Positions 1-8,643 of a DNA stretch of 64,000 nt are shown piece after piece; position 1 is the first letter of the stretch; every line of letters begins with the position of its first letter. The DNA lies in the NCBI RefSeq assembly GCF_025397915.1, contig NZ_JALIDZ010000003.1:258501-322500 (forward strand), given 5' to 3'. The notes beneath the pieces were generated by a model. That model was not told the origin of the DNA. It made no database searches and worked only from the letters and a program-made list of their open reading frames with translations. This DNA is from Microbaculum marinisediminis. Lineage in GTDB: Bacteria > Pseudomonadota > Alphaproteobacteria > Rhizobiales > Tepidamorphaceae. The translations under genes were made by a program, and so were the position numbers.

Positions 1-1080
1 GCCGCCGCGCAGATACCCCTCGGCGTGGCCATCGACCGCTACGGACCGAAACTGTGCATGCTGGCGTCCGTGGGCATCGCCGTCGTCGGCTGTCTGATCT
101 TCGCCTGGTCGGACAGCCTTTTCGGTCTGACGGTGGCCCGCGCGCTGATGGGACTCGGCTGTTCGAGCTTCTTCATGGGGCCGCTCACGATCTATACGCG
201 CTGGTTCCATTCCAGGCAGTTCTCGACGCTGACGGGAGTCCAGCTCGGCGTCGGCACGATCGGCACCCTGTTCGCGACGGCGCCGCTTGCCTGGTCGACG
301 GGGCTATACGGGTGGCGGGCGACCTTCGTTTTCGTCGCGGTCGGCGCGGCCGTCGTCGGCCTGCTCGTCGCCATGATCGCGCGCGATGCGCCTCCGGGCA
401 GCCGGCCGGAGGCGCATCGACCGGCGAGCCTCAAGGAGAGTTTTGCGGGTCTGGGCGAGGTGATCCGTGTGCCCGGGTTCTGGCCGCTGTTTGCCATTCA
501 TTTCGTGGGATATGCCGCCTTCGTGACCGTGCTTGGCCTATGGGGCGGGCCTTTCGTCACCGATGTGCTCGGCTACGATCTAAATGAGCGCGGCAACATC
601 CTGCTAGTCATGGCGGCTGCCCAGATCGTCGGGCTGTTCGCCTGGGGGCCGACCGATCGGCTGTACGGCTATCGCAGACTGCCGGTGTCGATAGGCGCCC
701 TGTCGACCGCGGCCATGCTTCTTGTTCTCTGCGTTTTCGGAGACCGGGGCGGAGTGACGATCTATGCGATCTTCATCGTTCTCGGTTTCGTTGCCGGGTT
801 TGTGCCGGTGCAGACCGGCCATGGCCGGGCGCTGTTCGACAAGCGTCTCGTCGGCCGCGGAATCACCTTCCTGAATCTGGCAACGATCGGGGGCGTTTTC
901 GTCCTGCAGGCCATTACCGGCGTCATCATCGGCGCCTTTCCGCCGGTCGAGCTGGCCACTGGTGAAATCGGACGGCCGTTCGCCGCATACCAGGCCGCGT
1001 TCGCGTTCCTGGCGCTGTGCGTTGTCGTTGCCTGGGTGTACTACAGGACGGCGCCGGACCCGAAAGTCGATACGGACTGA
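1..1080 (+). CDS. MFS transporter, 5' end outside the window
   Basis: The reading frame is open from base 1, so the start codon lies upstream; 359 residues are visible. It is a polytopic inner-membrane permease of the major facilitator superfamily, with about ten hydrophobic segments seen. The first visible residues carry the loop 2-3 signature (GVAIDRYGPK, fitting G-x-L-x-D-R-x-G-x-K/R), so roughly the first 60 residues are missing. A second related loop follows the mid-protein hydrophilic linker (GPTDRLYGYRR). The substrate cannot be read from sequence; the organisation resembles the nitrate/oxalate/sugar-phosphate-like antiporter groups, but I would not choose one. A candidate small RNA with its own terminator lies downstream on the same strand. 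Confidence 0.85.
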   Translation, partial: AAAQIPLGVAIDRYGPKLCMLASVGIAVVGCLIFAWSDSLFGLTVARALMGLGCSSFFMGPLTIYTRWFHSRQFSTLTGVQLGVGTIGTLFATAPLAWSTGLYGWRATFVFVAVGAAVVGLLVAMIARDAPPGSRPEAHRPASLKESFAGLGEVIRVPGFWPLFAIHFVGYAAFVTVLGLWGGPFVTDVLGYDLNERGNILLVMAAAQIVGLFAWGPTDRLYGYRRLPVSIGALSTAAMLLVLCVFGDRGGVTIYAIFIVLGFVAGFVPVQTGHGRALFDKRLVGRGITFLNLATIGGVFVLQAITGVIIGAFPPVELATGEIGRPFAAYQAAFAFLALCVVVAWVYYRTAPDPKVDTD

Positions 1081-1216
1081 GGGCGCGGGCGCCCAAAATA
1101 GCGGCCTCCCGCTTACGTCAGCGTAAGGTGCAACAACTGCCCGGCCGCATGGCAGCTATGCTCTAACGCACGCGTAAATCATTGACTTTTGTGCGTCGCA
1201 CACGCATCTTTGTGCA

Positions 1217-1311
1217 GTGCGGTATCGCCCTGCCGTTTCGCGATACCGTAGCCCTCCTTGGGCGTTTCCTCCCTAGACTTGGGCCGTCCTGTTGGGCGGC
1301 CCATTTTTTTT
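1217..1311 (+). ncRNA. Candidate small RNA with CCTCC motifs and a Rho-independent terminator
   Basis: A possible promoter has -35 TTGACT at 1182-1187 and a weak -10 (CATCTT) at 1205-1210. It is followed by a perfect 9-bp stem (1220-1228 with 1240-1248, 11-nt loop), an unpaired pyrimidine-rich stretch with CCTCC at 1253-1257 and CCTCCC at 1268-1273, and a terminator hairpin (GGGCCG 1281-1286 with CGGCCC 1297-1302) ending in eight T. No ORF fits. Unpaired CCTCC elements are typical of alphaproteobacterial sRNAs that mask Shine-Dalgarno sequences (alpha-r14/CcsR-like). Assignment to that class is inference from shape, since I cannot run a covariance model. It could instead be only the terminator region of the MFS transcript. 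Confidence 0.5.
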
Positions 1312-1329
1312 CGGCTCTTGTCTAAGTCG

Positions 1330-2223
1330 TTATTCGGCCGCCGCCCGGCCGGGCCGTAGCGCTTCGACCGAAACGCTCATCAGCCGTCGGCAGAGATGAG
1401 TGATATCGGCCACCAGCCAGGCGAAACCGCCGGCGCGGACATAGCGTATCTCGTCCATGTACAGCGAACGATTGATCTCGATCTGAAGGGCGTGCTGGCC
1501 TTCGCCGGGGCTGCCGTAGGTTTCGGTGATGAAGCCGCCTGCATAGGGCTTGTTGCGCGCCACCGTATAGCCGAGGCGCTGCAGGGTTTCCTGGGCGACG
1601 TCGGTCAGGATCGAGGTGCAGCTGGTGCCGTAGCGGTCGCCGAGCACGAAATCGGGCCGGCGGCGGTTCTCCCGCGTGATTCGGGAGGACGGCATCGAAT
1701 GGCAATCGATGACGACGGCGGTGCCGAACCGGTTCAGCGCCTGGTCTACCAGCGACCGCAGATCGCGGTGATAGGGCTTGTAGAAGCGTTCGATCCGGTC
1801 GAGCCCCTCGGCGACGCTGATCGGCGTGGAATAGATCTCCGCGCCGTCCGCGACGATCCGGGCAATCGTTCCCAGGCCGCCGGCGACCCGCATGGACCGG
1901 GTATTGGCGAAGCTGGGCAGGCGGCCGTCGAACATCGTCGGGTCGAGCTCGTAGGCCTCGCGATTGACGTCGACGAAAGCGCGCGGAAACCGCGCATGCA
2001 TGAGCGGCGCGCCGAAATCGACGACGCCGGAAAACAGCTCTTCGACGAAGGTGTCCTCGGAGCGCCGTAGCGTCATGGTGTCGAGTTTCGACGCCTTCAG
2101 GAACCTGCGTGGATAATGCCTGCCGCTGTGAGGCGAATTAAACACGAACGGCGATCCGGTCCCGCCATTGGGGACGAGGATGTCGTGGGCGGGTTCAAGC
2201 TCGGGTTCGGTCAGGATTGCCAT
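1330..2223 (-). CDS. N-formylglutamate amidohydrolase family protein
   Basis: 297-residue cytosolic hydrolase of the FGase family (HutG-like), which hydrolyses N-formyl-L-glutamate to formate and glutamate in histidine degradation or acts on related N-acyl amino acids. Family signatures visible are FNSPHSGRHYP near residues 28-38, the D-V-N-R-E stretch after the Arg-rich middle, and VIDCHSMPS in the central region; the His and Asp residues are expected zinc ligands. No other hut genes are adjacent, so the physiological substrate is uncertain. It is divergent from cpdR with about 180 bp between start codons. A second, distinct family member occurs at 19889-20728. Confidence 0.85.
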   Translation of the reverse strand: MAILTEPELEPAHDILVPNGGTGSPFVFNSPHSGRHYPRRFLKASKLDTMTLRRSEDTFVEELFSGVVDFGAPLMHARFPRAFVDVNREAYELDPTMFDGRLPSFANTRSMRVAGGLGTIARIVADGAEIYSTPISVAEGLDRIERFYKPYHRDLRSLVDQALNRFGTAVVIDCHSMPSSRITRENRRRPDFVLGDRYGTSCTSILTDVAQETLQRLGYTVARNKPYAGGFITETYGSPGEGQHALQIEINRSLYMDEIRYVRAGGFAWLVADITHLCRRLMSVSVEALRPGRAAAE

Positions 2224-2403
2224 TGCACCTTCGGGACAGAATGCTTACCGATGACTTTGCCAAGAACGGCGCCGGCTGTCCATTCTCGCCGCTGATCGGC
2301 GGGGCTGGAAAAGCCCGGAATTCGTGAAATCTTTACTCGACTCGGGTTGATTGCCCGACCAGCGAAACGACCACGATCCAATGCGGCGGGGGAGCCGCCA
2401 TTC

Positions 2404-2763
2404 ATGCCGAAGATCCTACTGGCCGAAGACGACAACGACATGCGGAAGTTCCTCGTTCGGGCGCTCGAAAACGCCGGATACGAGGTTACGTCCTACGATA
2501 ACGGCCTCAGCGCCTACAATCGGCTTTGCGAAGAGCCGTTCACGCTGCTGCTCACCGATATCGTCATGCCCGAGATGGACGGCATCGAACTGGCGCGCCG
2601 CGCGACCGAGCTCGATCCCGATATCAAGGTGATGTTCATCACCGGCTTCGCCGCAGTGGCGCTCAATCCGGATTCGGACGCGCCGAAGAATGCCAAGGTC
2701 CTGTCCAAGCCGTTCCATCTGCGCGATCTGGTGACGCAGGTCGAGCGCATGCTGGCCGCCTGA
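2404..2763 (+). CDS. cpdR: Single-domain response regulator CpdR
   Basis: 119-residue stand-alone receiver domain, beginning at MPKILLAEDDND and ending after the alpha-5 helix, with no output domain. The acidic pocket is E8-D9-D10, the phospho-acceptor is D52 (TDIVMPEMDG) and the conserved Lys is K102 (SKPFHL). In Caulobacter and Sinorhizobium, unphosphorylated CpdR delivers substrates such as PdeA to ClpXP and controls CtrA turnover; CckA-ChpT sets its phosphorylation. Length and the start and end sequences match that family closely. The upstream in-frame ATG at 2347 would add 19 atypical residues, so 2404 is preferred. Confidence 0.9.
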   Translation: MPKILLAEDDNDMRKFLVRALENAGYEVTSYDNGLSAYNRLCEEPFTLLLTDIVMPEMDGIELARRATELDPDIKVMFITGFAAVALNPDSDAPKNAKVLSKPFHLRDLVTQVERMLAA

Positions 2764-2815
2764 GGGCGGGCTCAAGACAACCCGCCGGCCTTTTCCCCTG
2801 CCGATTTGGCAGGGC

Positions 2816-3757
2816 TCACATGCGCCAGCGGTTGTGCAGCCACAGCCATTGGCCGGGGTGTTCGCGGACCCAGCCTTCGACGACGGCATTGACCACACGC
2901 ATCGCGCCTTCGGGGTCGATCAGGCCTTCCGCGTCGCGCGGCAGATCGATCGGTGGCGTCAGGTCCAGACGGAAGCGGTTGCCGGGCAGGCGCACGACCC
3001 GGACGCCGTGAACCGGGCAGTCGAACTGCCGTGCGAGACGGCCAAGGGTTGGATTGGTCGAGGCCGGACGGCCGAAGAAGTCGATCTTGTAACCCCGGGT
3101 CAGCCGTTGATCGACGAGGATGCCGAGATGGCCGCCCTTCTCGAGCACGGAGGCCATCGCGAAGGCGACCGCCTGGCCCGAGCCGGCGGCAAGCAGCTCG
3201 CCCATGGTGCCGCGGCGAATCTTCAACAGGCGCTTGGCGATATAAGCGTTGTTGGGCGTGCGGAACACTGCGGTGACGGGCAGGTCGTGGCGCGCGGCGC
3301 ATACGGCCGGCAGCTCCCAGTTGGCCAGGTGCGCTGTGAAAATGATCGCCGGCTTTCCGTCGCCACGCAGATCCTCGAAGTACTGGAGACCGGTCGCCTC
3401 GACGCGGCCGTCGCCGGGATTCGAATCGGTCCAGTCCCAGATCCGGTCCAGATGCGGATACTCGGCGGCGGTGCGGCCGAGATTGTCCCAGACCTCGCGC
3501 AGGATCGCTTTCAGTTCCGCTTCGCCCTTATCGGGAAAAGCATGCCGCAGATTGTCCATGCCGAGCTTGTTGACCGGCAGCAGGGGCCCGAACGTCCGGG
3601 CGACCCAGCCGCCGATATTGCTTGCCCGGTCGACATCGAGCGCACGCACAAGCCGGAATATCGCCACCGCGATCGTCGCCACGAGCCAGTCGATCGCGGG
3701 GCGTACCGCCCGACCGATCCGTCTCCACAGGATGTACAGGCGTACGCGAAGCGGCAT
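2816..3757 (-). CDS. lpxXL: Lipid A very-long-chain acyltransferase LpxXL
   Basis: 313-residue LpxL/HtrB-family inner-membrane acyltransferase. An N-terminal hydrophobic anchor lies at about 22-40. The catalytic H-x4-E motif is H143-LANW-E148. The family's RxxNxxxxFP element appears as NLRHAFPDKGE near 69-79. As the last gene of the acpXL operon it is expected to move the 27-hydroxyoctacosanoyl-type chain from AcpXL to a primary hydroxy-fatty acid of lipid A. The start codon is 6 nt beyond the adh stop, so the two are translationally close. Assignment as LpxXL rather than housekeeping LpxL rests mainly on context. Confidence 0.88.
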   Translation of the reverse strand: MPLRVRLYILWRRIGRAVRPAIDWLVATIAVAIFRLVRALDVDRASNIGGWVARTFGPLLPVNKLGMDNLRHAFPDKGEAELKAILREVWDNLGRTAAEYPHLDRIWDWTDSNPGDGRVEATGLQYFEDLRGDGKPAIIFTAHLANWELPAVCAARHDLPVTAVFRTPNNAYIAKRLLKIRRGTMGELLAAGSGQAVAFAMASVLEKGGHLGILVDQRLTRGYKIDFFGRPASTNPTLGRLARQFDCPVHGVRVVRLPGNRFRLDLTPPIDLPRDAEGLIDPEGAMRVVNAVVEGWVREHPGQWLWLHNRWRM

Positions 3758-3763
3758 CGGTCT

Positions 3764-4786
3764 TCAGATCAGCGTGACGATCTTGCCGAACACCTTGCGG
3801 CTTTCCAGCCGATCGAGTCCGACCTCGAAATCGGCGATATCGATCTTGGTGTCGATGACCGGCTGGATGCCGTCGGCCATCTTGGCGAGGCTTTCGGCGA
3901 TGTTGCGCATGGTGCAGCCGAAGCTGCCGAATATCTTGAGCTGCTGCTGGAAGAGCTGCATCAGGTTGATCTGCGTGGTGACGCCGGAGGTCGAGCCGCA
4001 GGTGACCAAACGACCACCGCGTTTCAGCGACAGCATGCTGCCGGCCCACGTGTCCGGGCCGACATGCTCGAACACGACCTCCACGCCCTTCTTGCCGGTG
4101 ATCTTGCGCACCATGTGCTCGAACCGGTCGGTTCGGTAGTTGATGACGTGATCGGCGCCCAGCGCCTTCGCCTTCTTCGCCTTCTCGTCGTCGCCGACGG
4201 TGGTGATGACGGTGGCCCCGATGGCCTTGGCCATGCGGATCGCGGCTGTGCCGATACCGCTGCCGCCGGCATGGACCAGCACCGTCTCGTCGCTCTCGAG
4301 CTTGGCGTTGTCGAACAGCATGTGCTGGACGGTACCGAAGGTGATCGGCGCGCAGGCCGCGTCGATCCACGAGACGCCATCGGGCACCGGCACGGTAAGC
4401 CGGGCCTGCGTGTTCATGAGCTCTCGGGCGAAGCCGTCGACATGGAAGCCCAGGACGCCGGCGACGTTCTCGCAGAGATTGTCGCGACCTTCCCGGCAGG
4501 GCCGGCAGGTGCCGCAGGTCATGGCGCCGTAGAGCGCGACCTTGTCGCCCACCTTGCGGTCGCTGACATCGGGGCCGACCGCGACGATCTCGCCGGCGGC
4601 TTCGGCGCCGACGACCAGCGGCAGCTTGCGCTTGGCGAAGGCCATGCCGCGCCAACCCCAGACGTCGATGTGATTGAGCGCCATCGCGCGCACGCGCACC
4701 TGAACCTCGCCGGCGCCGGGCGGCGGCGGATCGGGCTGCTCGATCAACTGCAAATTCCGATCGGAGACGAGCGTTAGGGCGCGCAT
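3764..4786 (-). CDS. Zinc-type alcohol dehydrogenase of the VLCFA lipid A cluster
   Basis: 340-residue medium-chain dehydrogenase/reductase. The N-terminal GroES-like domain has the four-Cys structural zinc loop (CGTCRPCREGRDNLC near 92-106). The Rossmann domain carries HAGGSGIGTAAI near 171-182. Orthologous genes (adh2XL) sit at the same place in rhizobial acpXL clusters. The reaction in VLCFA synthesis is not established there; enoyl or keto reduction or oxidation of the chain are possibilities. The start at 4786 is an ATG, 34 nt after the SDR stop. Co-transcription with lpxXL is likely from the 6-nt gap. Confidence 0.85.
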   Translation of the reverse strand: MRALTLVSDRNLQLIEQPDPPPPGAGEVQVRVRAMALNHIDVWGWRGMAFAKRKLPLVVGAEAAGEIVAVGPDVSDRKVGDKVALYGAMTCGTCRPCREGRDNLCENVAGVLGFHVDGFARELMNTQARLTVPVPDGVSWIDAACAPITFGTVQHMLFDNAKLESDETVLVHAGGSGIGTAAIRMAKAIGATVITTVGDDEKAKKAKALGADHVINYRTDRFEHMVRKITGKKGVEVVFEHVGPDTWAGSMLSLKRGGRLVTCGSTSGVTTQINLMQLFQQQLKIFGSFGCTMRNIAESLAKMADGIQPVIDTKIDIADFEVGLDRLESRKVFGKIVTLI

Positions 4787-4820
4787 CGCACTGTCTTTCG
4801 TTTTTTCTTAGGCTGACGGA

Positions 4821-5597
4821 TCAGCGGTGAACCGGTATTGCCGCGGTCAATCCGCCGTCGACCGGCAATACCGCGCCGGTTATATAACCCGCCCCCGGCG
4901 ACATGAGAAAGTCCACCAGATTGGCGATTTCCTCGGGCGCGGCGAAGCGGCCGGCGGGAATCTGGCTTTCCATGTGCTGATGATAGTCGGCATAGGGGGC
5001 CAGCATGTCGGTGTCGATGAAGCCCGGCGCGACGAAATTCACCGTCACTCCGCGCCGTGCCGTTTCCAGCGCCAGCGTCCGCACATATCCGAGCAGGGCG
5101 GCTTTCGACGCGCCGTAAGCGGAGTTGCCGATGGTGCCGCGCAACGCGATGACAGAGCCGATCACGACAATGCGGCCGCTACGTGCCCGCGTCATCCGTC
5201 TCACGAGGCCGGCGGCGAGCCGGGTCATCGACCAGAAATTGACCTGCATCGCGGCCTCGGCGCGATCCTGGTCCATGACCGCCGCAAGGCTGTCGTAGGT
5301 CAGACCGGCATTGTGAACGAGGCCGTAGAAGGTCTCGTCCTCGATCAGCGATACGAATTCATCGATCGAGCCGCGATCCGACAGGTCCACCGAATGGGCC
5401 TCGAACGCGCCGTTCGGATACGCCGTCCGCAACTCCTCGAGCGTCGTCTCCGCTTTGTCGGGCGAGGCGTTGTAGGTGAACGTGACATCATGGCCGGAGG
5501 CCGCCATCGCATGGACGATGGCCCGGCCGAGACCGCGCGCTCCGCCGGTCACCAGCACGCGTCGCGCTGGCGTCTTGCCGTCGGCGGCAGCGGCCAT
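4821..5597 (-). CDS. 3-oxoacyl-ACP reductase-like SDR inside the VLCFA cluster
   Basis: 258-residue classical short-chain dehydrogenase. The cofactor motif TGGARGLG is near 17-24, NAG near 95, and the catalytic set is a Ser in the VIGS strand near 147 with YGASK near 160. These are the FabG features for NADPH-dependent reduction of beta-ketoacyl-ACP. Its start overlaps the fabF1 stop by one base (TGATG), which indicates coupling. A ketoreductase working beside two ketosynthases and a dehydratase makes biochemical sense: with FabF1, FabF2 and FabZ it would supply all but the enoyl reductase step of elongation. As I remember them, the best-studied rhizobial clusters run fabF1 straight into adh without this gene. 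Confidence 0.85.
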   Translation of the reverse strand: MAAAADGKTPARRVLVTGGARGLGRAIVHAMAASGHDVTFTYNASPDKAETTLEELRTAYPNGAFEAHSVDLSDRGSIDEFVSLIEDETFYGLVHNAGLTYDSLAAVMDQDRAEAAMQVNFWSMTRLAAGLVRRMTRARSGRIVVIGSVIALRGTIGNSAYGASKAALLGYVRTLALETARRGVTVNFVAPGFIDTDMLAPYADYHQHMESQIPAGRFAAPEEIANLVDFLMSPGAGYITGAVLPVDGGLTAAIPVHR

Positions 5598-6886
5598 CAG
5601 GCAGGCTCCGCGGCCAGGACCAGGGAGACGTTCTGTCCACCAAAGCCGAAGGAATTCGACAGGACGCGGCGCACCTCCGCGTCGCGGGCGGTGTTGGGCA
5701 CCACGTCGAGCGGGATCGCGGGATCGGGAACGTCGTAATTGATCGTCGGCGGGAGGCGGCCCTCCGCGATCGTCATCAGCGAGAATACGGCCTCGACAGC
5801 GCCGGCGGCCGTCAGGGTGTGGCCTATCATCGACTTGTTGGAGCTGATCGGAACGGCCTGAGCATGGTCACCGAACACGGTCTGGACGCCAAGGCATTCC
5901 ATCTTGTCGTTTTCCGGCGTCCCGGTGCCGTGGGCGTTGATGTAGTCGACGTCCTCAGGCGTCACGCCCGCATCGTCGAGGGCGGCCTGGATGCAGTCGA
6001 TGATGGCGTGCCCGTCCGGATTGGACCGGGTGCGGTGGAACGAATCGGCCTGCTCGCCGGCGCCTTCGAGGACACCGAGGATGCGGGCGCCGCGCGCTCT
6101 GGCATGTTCCAGGCTTTCCAGCACCAGGGCGGCTGCGCCTTCGGCCATGACGAAGCCGTCGCGATTCTTGGCAAACGGCTTGGCGGCGCCTTCCGGCGGG
6201 TCGTTCTGGGTCGACAGAGCCGACAGAAGCGAGAAGCGGATCAGCGCTTCGGCGTGGATCGAGCCGTCGGTGCCGACCGACAGGGCCGCGTCGGCCTCGC
6301 CGCGGCGAATCGCTTCGATGCCGAGCTGGATCGCCGTCGCGCCGGACGCGCAGGCGGTCGACAGCGAGATCGGCGAGCCCTTGGTGCCGTAGCGATCGGC
6401 AAGCGTCTCGGCGACGCTGCCGAACAGGAAGCGGCGATGCAGGTCCGGCCGGCCCTGGCGCGCGGCGGCAAGCAGGGTGCCGTAGTCGACCGGCCCGTCC
6501 GGGTTCATCGAACGCGCCAGTTCCTCGCGCTGCGGCCATTCCATTTCGACCGGCGGTACGGCGATGAACAACGGACCGGGAAAATCGCCGCGCGCGCCGA
6601 CATCGGACTGCTCGATCGCCTCGGCGACCGCCATGTTGGCAAGCGTCTCTGACAGGCCGGGCGCGCAGAAGAACGGTTCCACGTCGACGAACTCGACGGT
6701 CCCGCCGATCGTGGTGCGCAGGCTATCGGTGGGAAAGCGGGTGATGGTATGGATGCCGGAGGTGCCGGACGTCAGCGCCTTCCAATTGTCCTCGCGGCCG
6801 CGCCCCAGAGACGTGACGATGCCCATCCCAGTCACGACGACGACCGGGCGCCCCTTGCTGTCATGGGTGCCGTTGGTAGCAGACAT
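5597..6886 (-). CDS. fabF1: Beta-ketoacyl-ACP synthase FabF1XL (catalytically complete)
   Basis: 429-residue KAS II-type condensing enzyme. With the chosen start, the triad is Cys179 (STACASGAT), His319 (NAHGTGT) and His356 (SMIGHTLTAAGA). It would condense malonyl-ACP with acyl-AcpXL during elongation to C26-C28. Start choice: the ATG at 6886 has AGGAG nine bases upstream; the ATG at 6892 is too close to that site, and a TTG at 6913 has none. It lies directly downstream of the Cys-less partner fabF2, an arrangement reminiscent of KS-alpha/KS-beta pairs. Confidence 0.9.
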   Translation of the reverse strand: MSATNGTHDSKGRPVVVVTGMGIVTSLGRGREDNWKALTSGTSGIHTITRFPTDSLRTTIGGTVEFVDVEPFFCAPGLSETLANMAVAEAIEQSDVGARGDFPGPLFIAVPPVEMEWPQREELARSMNPDGPVDYGTLLAAARQGRPDLHRRFLFGSVAETLADRYGTKGSPISLSTACASGATAIQLGIEAIRRGEADAALSVGTDGSIHAEALIRFSLLSALSTQNDPPEGAAKPFAKNRDGFVMAEGAAALVLESLEHARARGARILGVLEGAGEQADSFHRTRSNPDGHAIIDCIQAALDDAGVTPEDVDYINAHGTGTPENDKMECLGVQTVFGDHAQAVPISSNKSMIGHTLTAAGAVEAVFSLMTIAEGRLPPTINYDVPDPAIPLDVVPNTARDAEVRRVLSNSFGFGGQNVSLVLAAEPA

Positions 6887-6937
6887 GTCCATGGACTCCT
6901 GTTGCTGCGGCAAATCGCGCAGCCGGTTCAGCCTTGT

Positions 6938-8158
6938 TCAGCGGCCGACGGGGCTCACCAATGCCATGCCTTCGCCGCGCCAGTGGCCCCACATATTCAC
7001 GAGCACCTGATCGATCGGTGCGTCCGTCCCGGTTTCGAGGCCCGTAGCATCGAGCGGCGGATAGGGCCGGCCATCCGAGGCCGCCTGTGCGGCGAGTGCT
7101 ACGAGCGCGGGAAACTGCGCTTCCAGTCCATGGCCGATCAGCGATCCGACCGCTCTTGCAGTCCCGTCGATATCGCCGGCGAGAAGACCCGTCAAGAAGT
7201 CCCGTTCTTCCGCGGAAATCGCCTGGGCACCTGTCGCGCCGCTGTAGATCGCGGTGCGGCCGGAGATCAGCGGCTTTATGGCGTCGAACTGCCGCCTTGC
7301 CGACGCCGTCGCCTGGCCCGGTTCGCGATTGCACCGGTCGGAGAGGACGGCATCGAGCCTGGCGATCGGATCTGCCCCGCGGGAGGCGGCGTGCTCCGGC
7401 GATTCGAGCACGAGAAACGCGCCCATCGAGCCGGTTATCATGCCGCCGTTCCCCTGGACCCTCTCCCAGATCGGCTGCCAGTCCTCGCGCGACAGGAAAT
7501 TGCCGAGTTCGAACAGAAGCAGCATGTCGAGCCGCGCGGCATTGTAGGAGCCGCCGACCAGGCAGATGTCGCTCTGACCGGAGGCCACGCGGGCATGGGC
7601 GGTGCGAACCGCGTCGACGCCGGCGGCCTCTTCGCCCATGAAGGTGCGCGAGGAGCCGGTCACCTTGTGGACGATCGAGATGTTGCCGGCCAGAAGGTTG
7701 GGAAGCTGCGCGAGGAACAGCGTCGGGCGCAGGTCGTTGGACAGGCGCTCGTTGAGCAGGCTGCCGGGATCGTTCGACTTCAGCAGGTCGGTCAGGATCG
7801 CGCTGTCGACATCGGTGTCGCGTTCGCCGCCGCCCGCCGAGACAATCATGTCGGTGCGCGCGAGAATCTCGGTCTCGGTCTTAATGCCCGCATCGTCGAG
7901 CGCCAGGCCGGCCGCGTAGGTCCCGATACGCTGCCAGGGCTCCATCTGGCGCTGATCGCCGCGCTTGGGGATCTGCTTGTCGAAATCGACGTCGACCAGC
8001 GGATGGATGGGGTAGGGCGCGTAGGTCTCGCGATCGACGACCGGTTTCCGGCCGCCCTGCGCATTCAGCGCGTCACGGTGCTGATCCAGCCCCTCGCCGA
8101 GCGAGGAGACCAGGCCAACCCCGGTGATGAGAACGTCGCGTCGCGCTTCGGTGTTCAT
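6938..8158 (-). CDS. fabF2: Ketosynthase-fold protein FabF2XL lacking the active-site Cys
   Basis: 406-residue thiolase-fold protein of the KAS family. Where active KAS enzymes have TAC(S/T/A)SG, this protein reads RTFMGEEAAG (residues 171-180) with no Cys. The nearest Cys is in the following VGG strand and is not catalytic. The NAHGTGT box is also not recognisable, while the second His region is kept as GSLIGHGLEAQ. It is therefore probably not a condensing enzyme alone; a chain-length-factor-like heterodimer with FabF1 is the simplest reading (inference). It overlaps the end of fabZ by 4 nt (ATGA). Confidence 0.85.
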   Translation of the reverse strand: MNTEARRDVLITGVGLVSSLGEGLDQHRDALNAQGGRKPVVDRETYAPYPIHPLVDVDFDKQIPKRGDQRQMEPWQRIGTYAAGLALDDAGIKTETEILARTDMIVSAGGGERDTDVDSAILTDLLKSNDPGSLLNERLSNDLRPTLFLAQLPNLLAGNISIVHKVTGSSRTFMGEEAAGVDAVRTAHARVASGQSDICLVGGSYNAARLDMLLLFELGNFLSREDWQPIWERVQGNGGMITGSMGAFLVLESPEHAASRGADPIARLDAVLSDRCNREPGQATASARRQFDAIKPLISGRTAIYSGATGAQAISAEERDFLTGLLAGDIDGTARAVGSLIGHGLEAQFPALVALAAQAASDGRPYPPLDATGLETGTDAPIDQVLVNMWGHWRGEGMALVSPVGR

Positions 8159-8622
8159 GCGATGAGCTCTTGCGGATAGCCGAGCCGGATGGCGTTGCCG
8201 GTCATGAGCGTGCGGAAATCAGGCGTCGGGAACGGCATGACGCGGAAGGTGAGCCGCGCGTCGCAGATCGGCTTGCCGTCGCGCTTGATCTTCGCCTTCG
8301 TCATGGCATAGCCCGAGCCGTCATGCTCGAGGACGGCTTCCAGATCGAGCACGTCTCCGGGCGTCACGAACGTGCGGAACTTCGCTTCGCGAACGCCGGC
8401 CAGGAACGGCATGCTGTTAAAGCCGTTGACGGACAGAACCAGATAGCCCGACGTCTGCGCCATCGATTCGATGAGCAGAACACCTGGCATCAGCGGATGG
8501 CCGGGGAAGTGCCCCTCGAAGATCGTGTTCTCCTCGGGGACCGTCGCACGGGCGCGGATCATCCCCGCGTCCTTGCCGACCTCGACAATCTCGTCGATGA
8601 GCTGGAAGTACTCGATACGCAT
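8155..8622 (-). CDS. fabZ: 3-hydroxyacyl-ACP dehydratase FabZ-like (FabZXL)
   Basis: 155-residue hot-dog-fold dehydratase. The catalytic pair fits FabZ numbering: His38 in GHFPGHPLMPG and Glu52 in IESMAQ, 14 residues apart as in E. coli FabZ (His54/Glu68). It removes water from beta-hydroxyacyl-AcpXL. It is second in the operon, 21 nt after the acpXL stop, and is followed by fabF2 with a 4-nt overlap. Being longer than E. coli FabZ at its C-terminus and lying next to acpXL supports a dedicated VLCFA role rather than bulk fatty-acid synthesis. Confidence 0.9.
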   Translation of the reverse strand: MRIEYFQLIDEIVEVGKDAGMIRARATVPEENTIFEGHFPGHPLMPGVLLIESMAQTSGYLVLSVNGFNSMPFLAGVREAKFRTFVTPGDVLDLEAVLEHDGSGYAMTKAKIKRDGKPICDARLTFRVMPFPTPDFRTLMTGNAIRLGYPQELIA

Positions 8623-8643
8623 CGTCGGGCCAGCAGGGCGGGT

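Noticed and set aside
2834..4777. Long open frame on the strand opposite lpxXL and adh
   Set aside because: Mirror of the VLCFA genes in high-GC DNA; low-complexity Asp/Arg/Gly content, no domain and no ribosome site.
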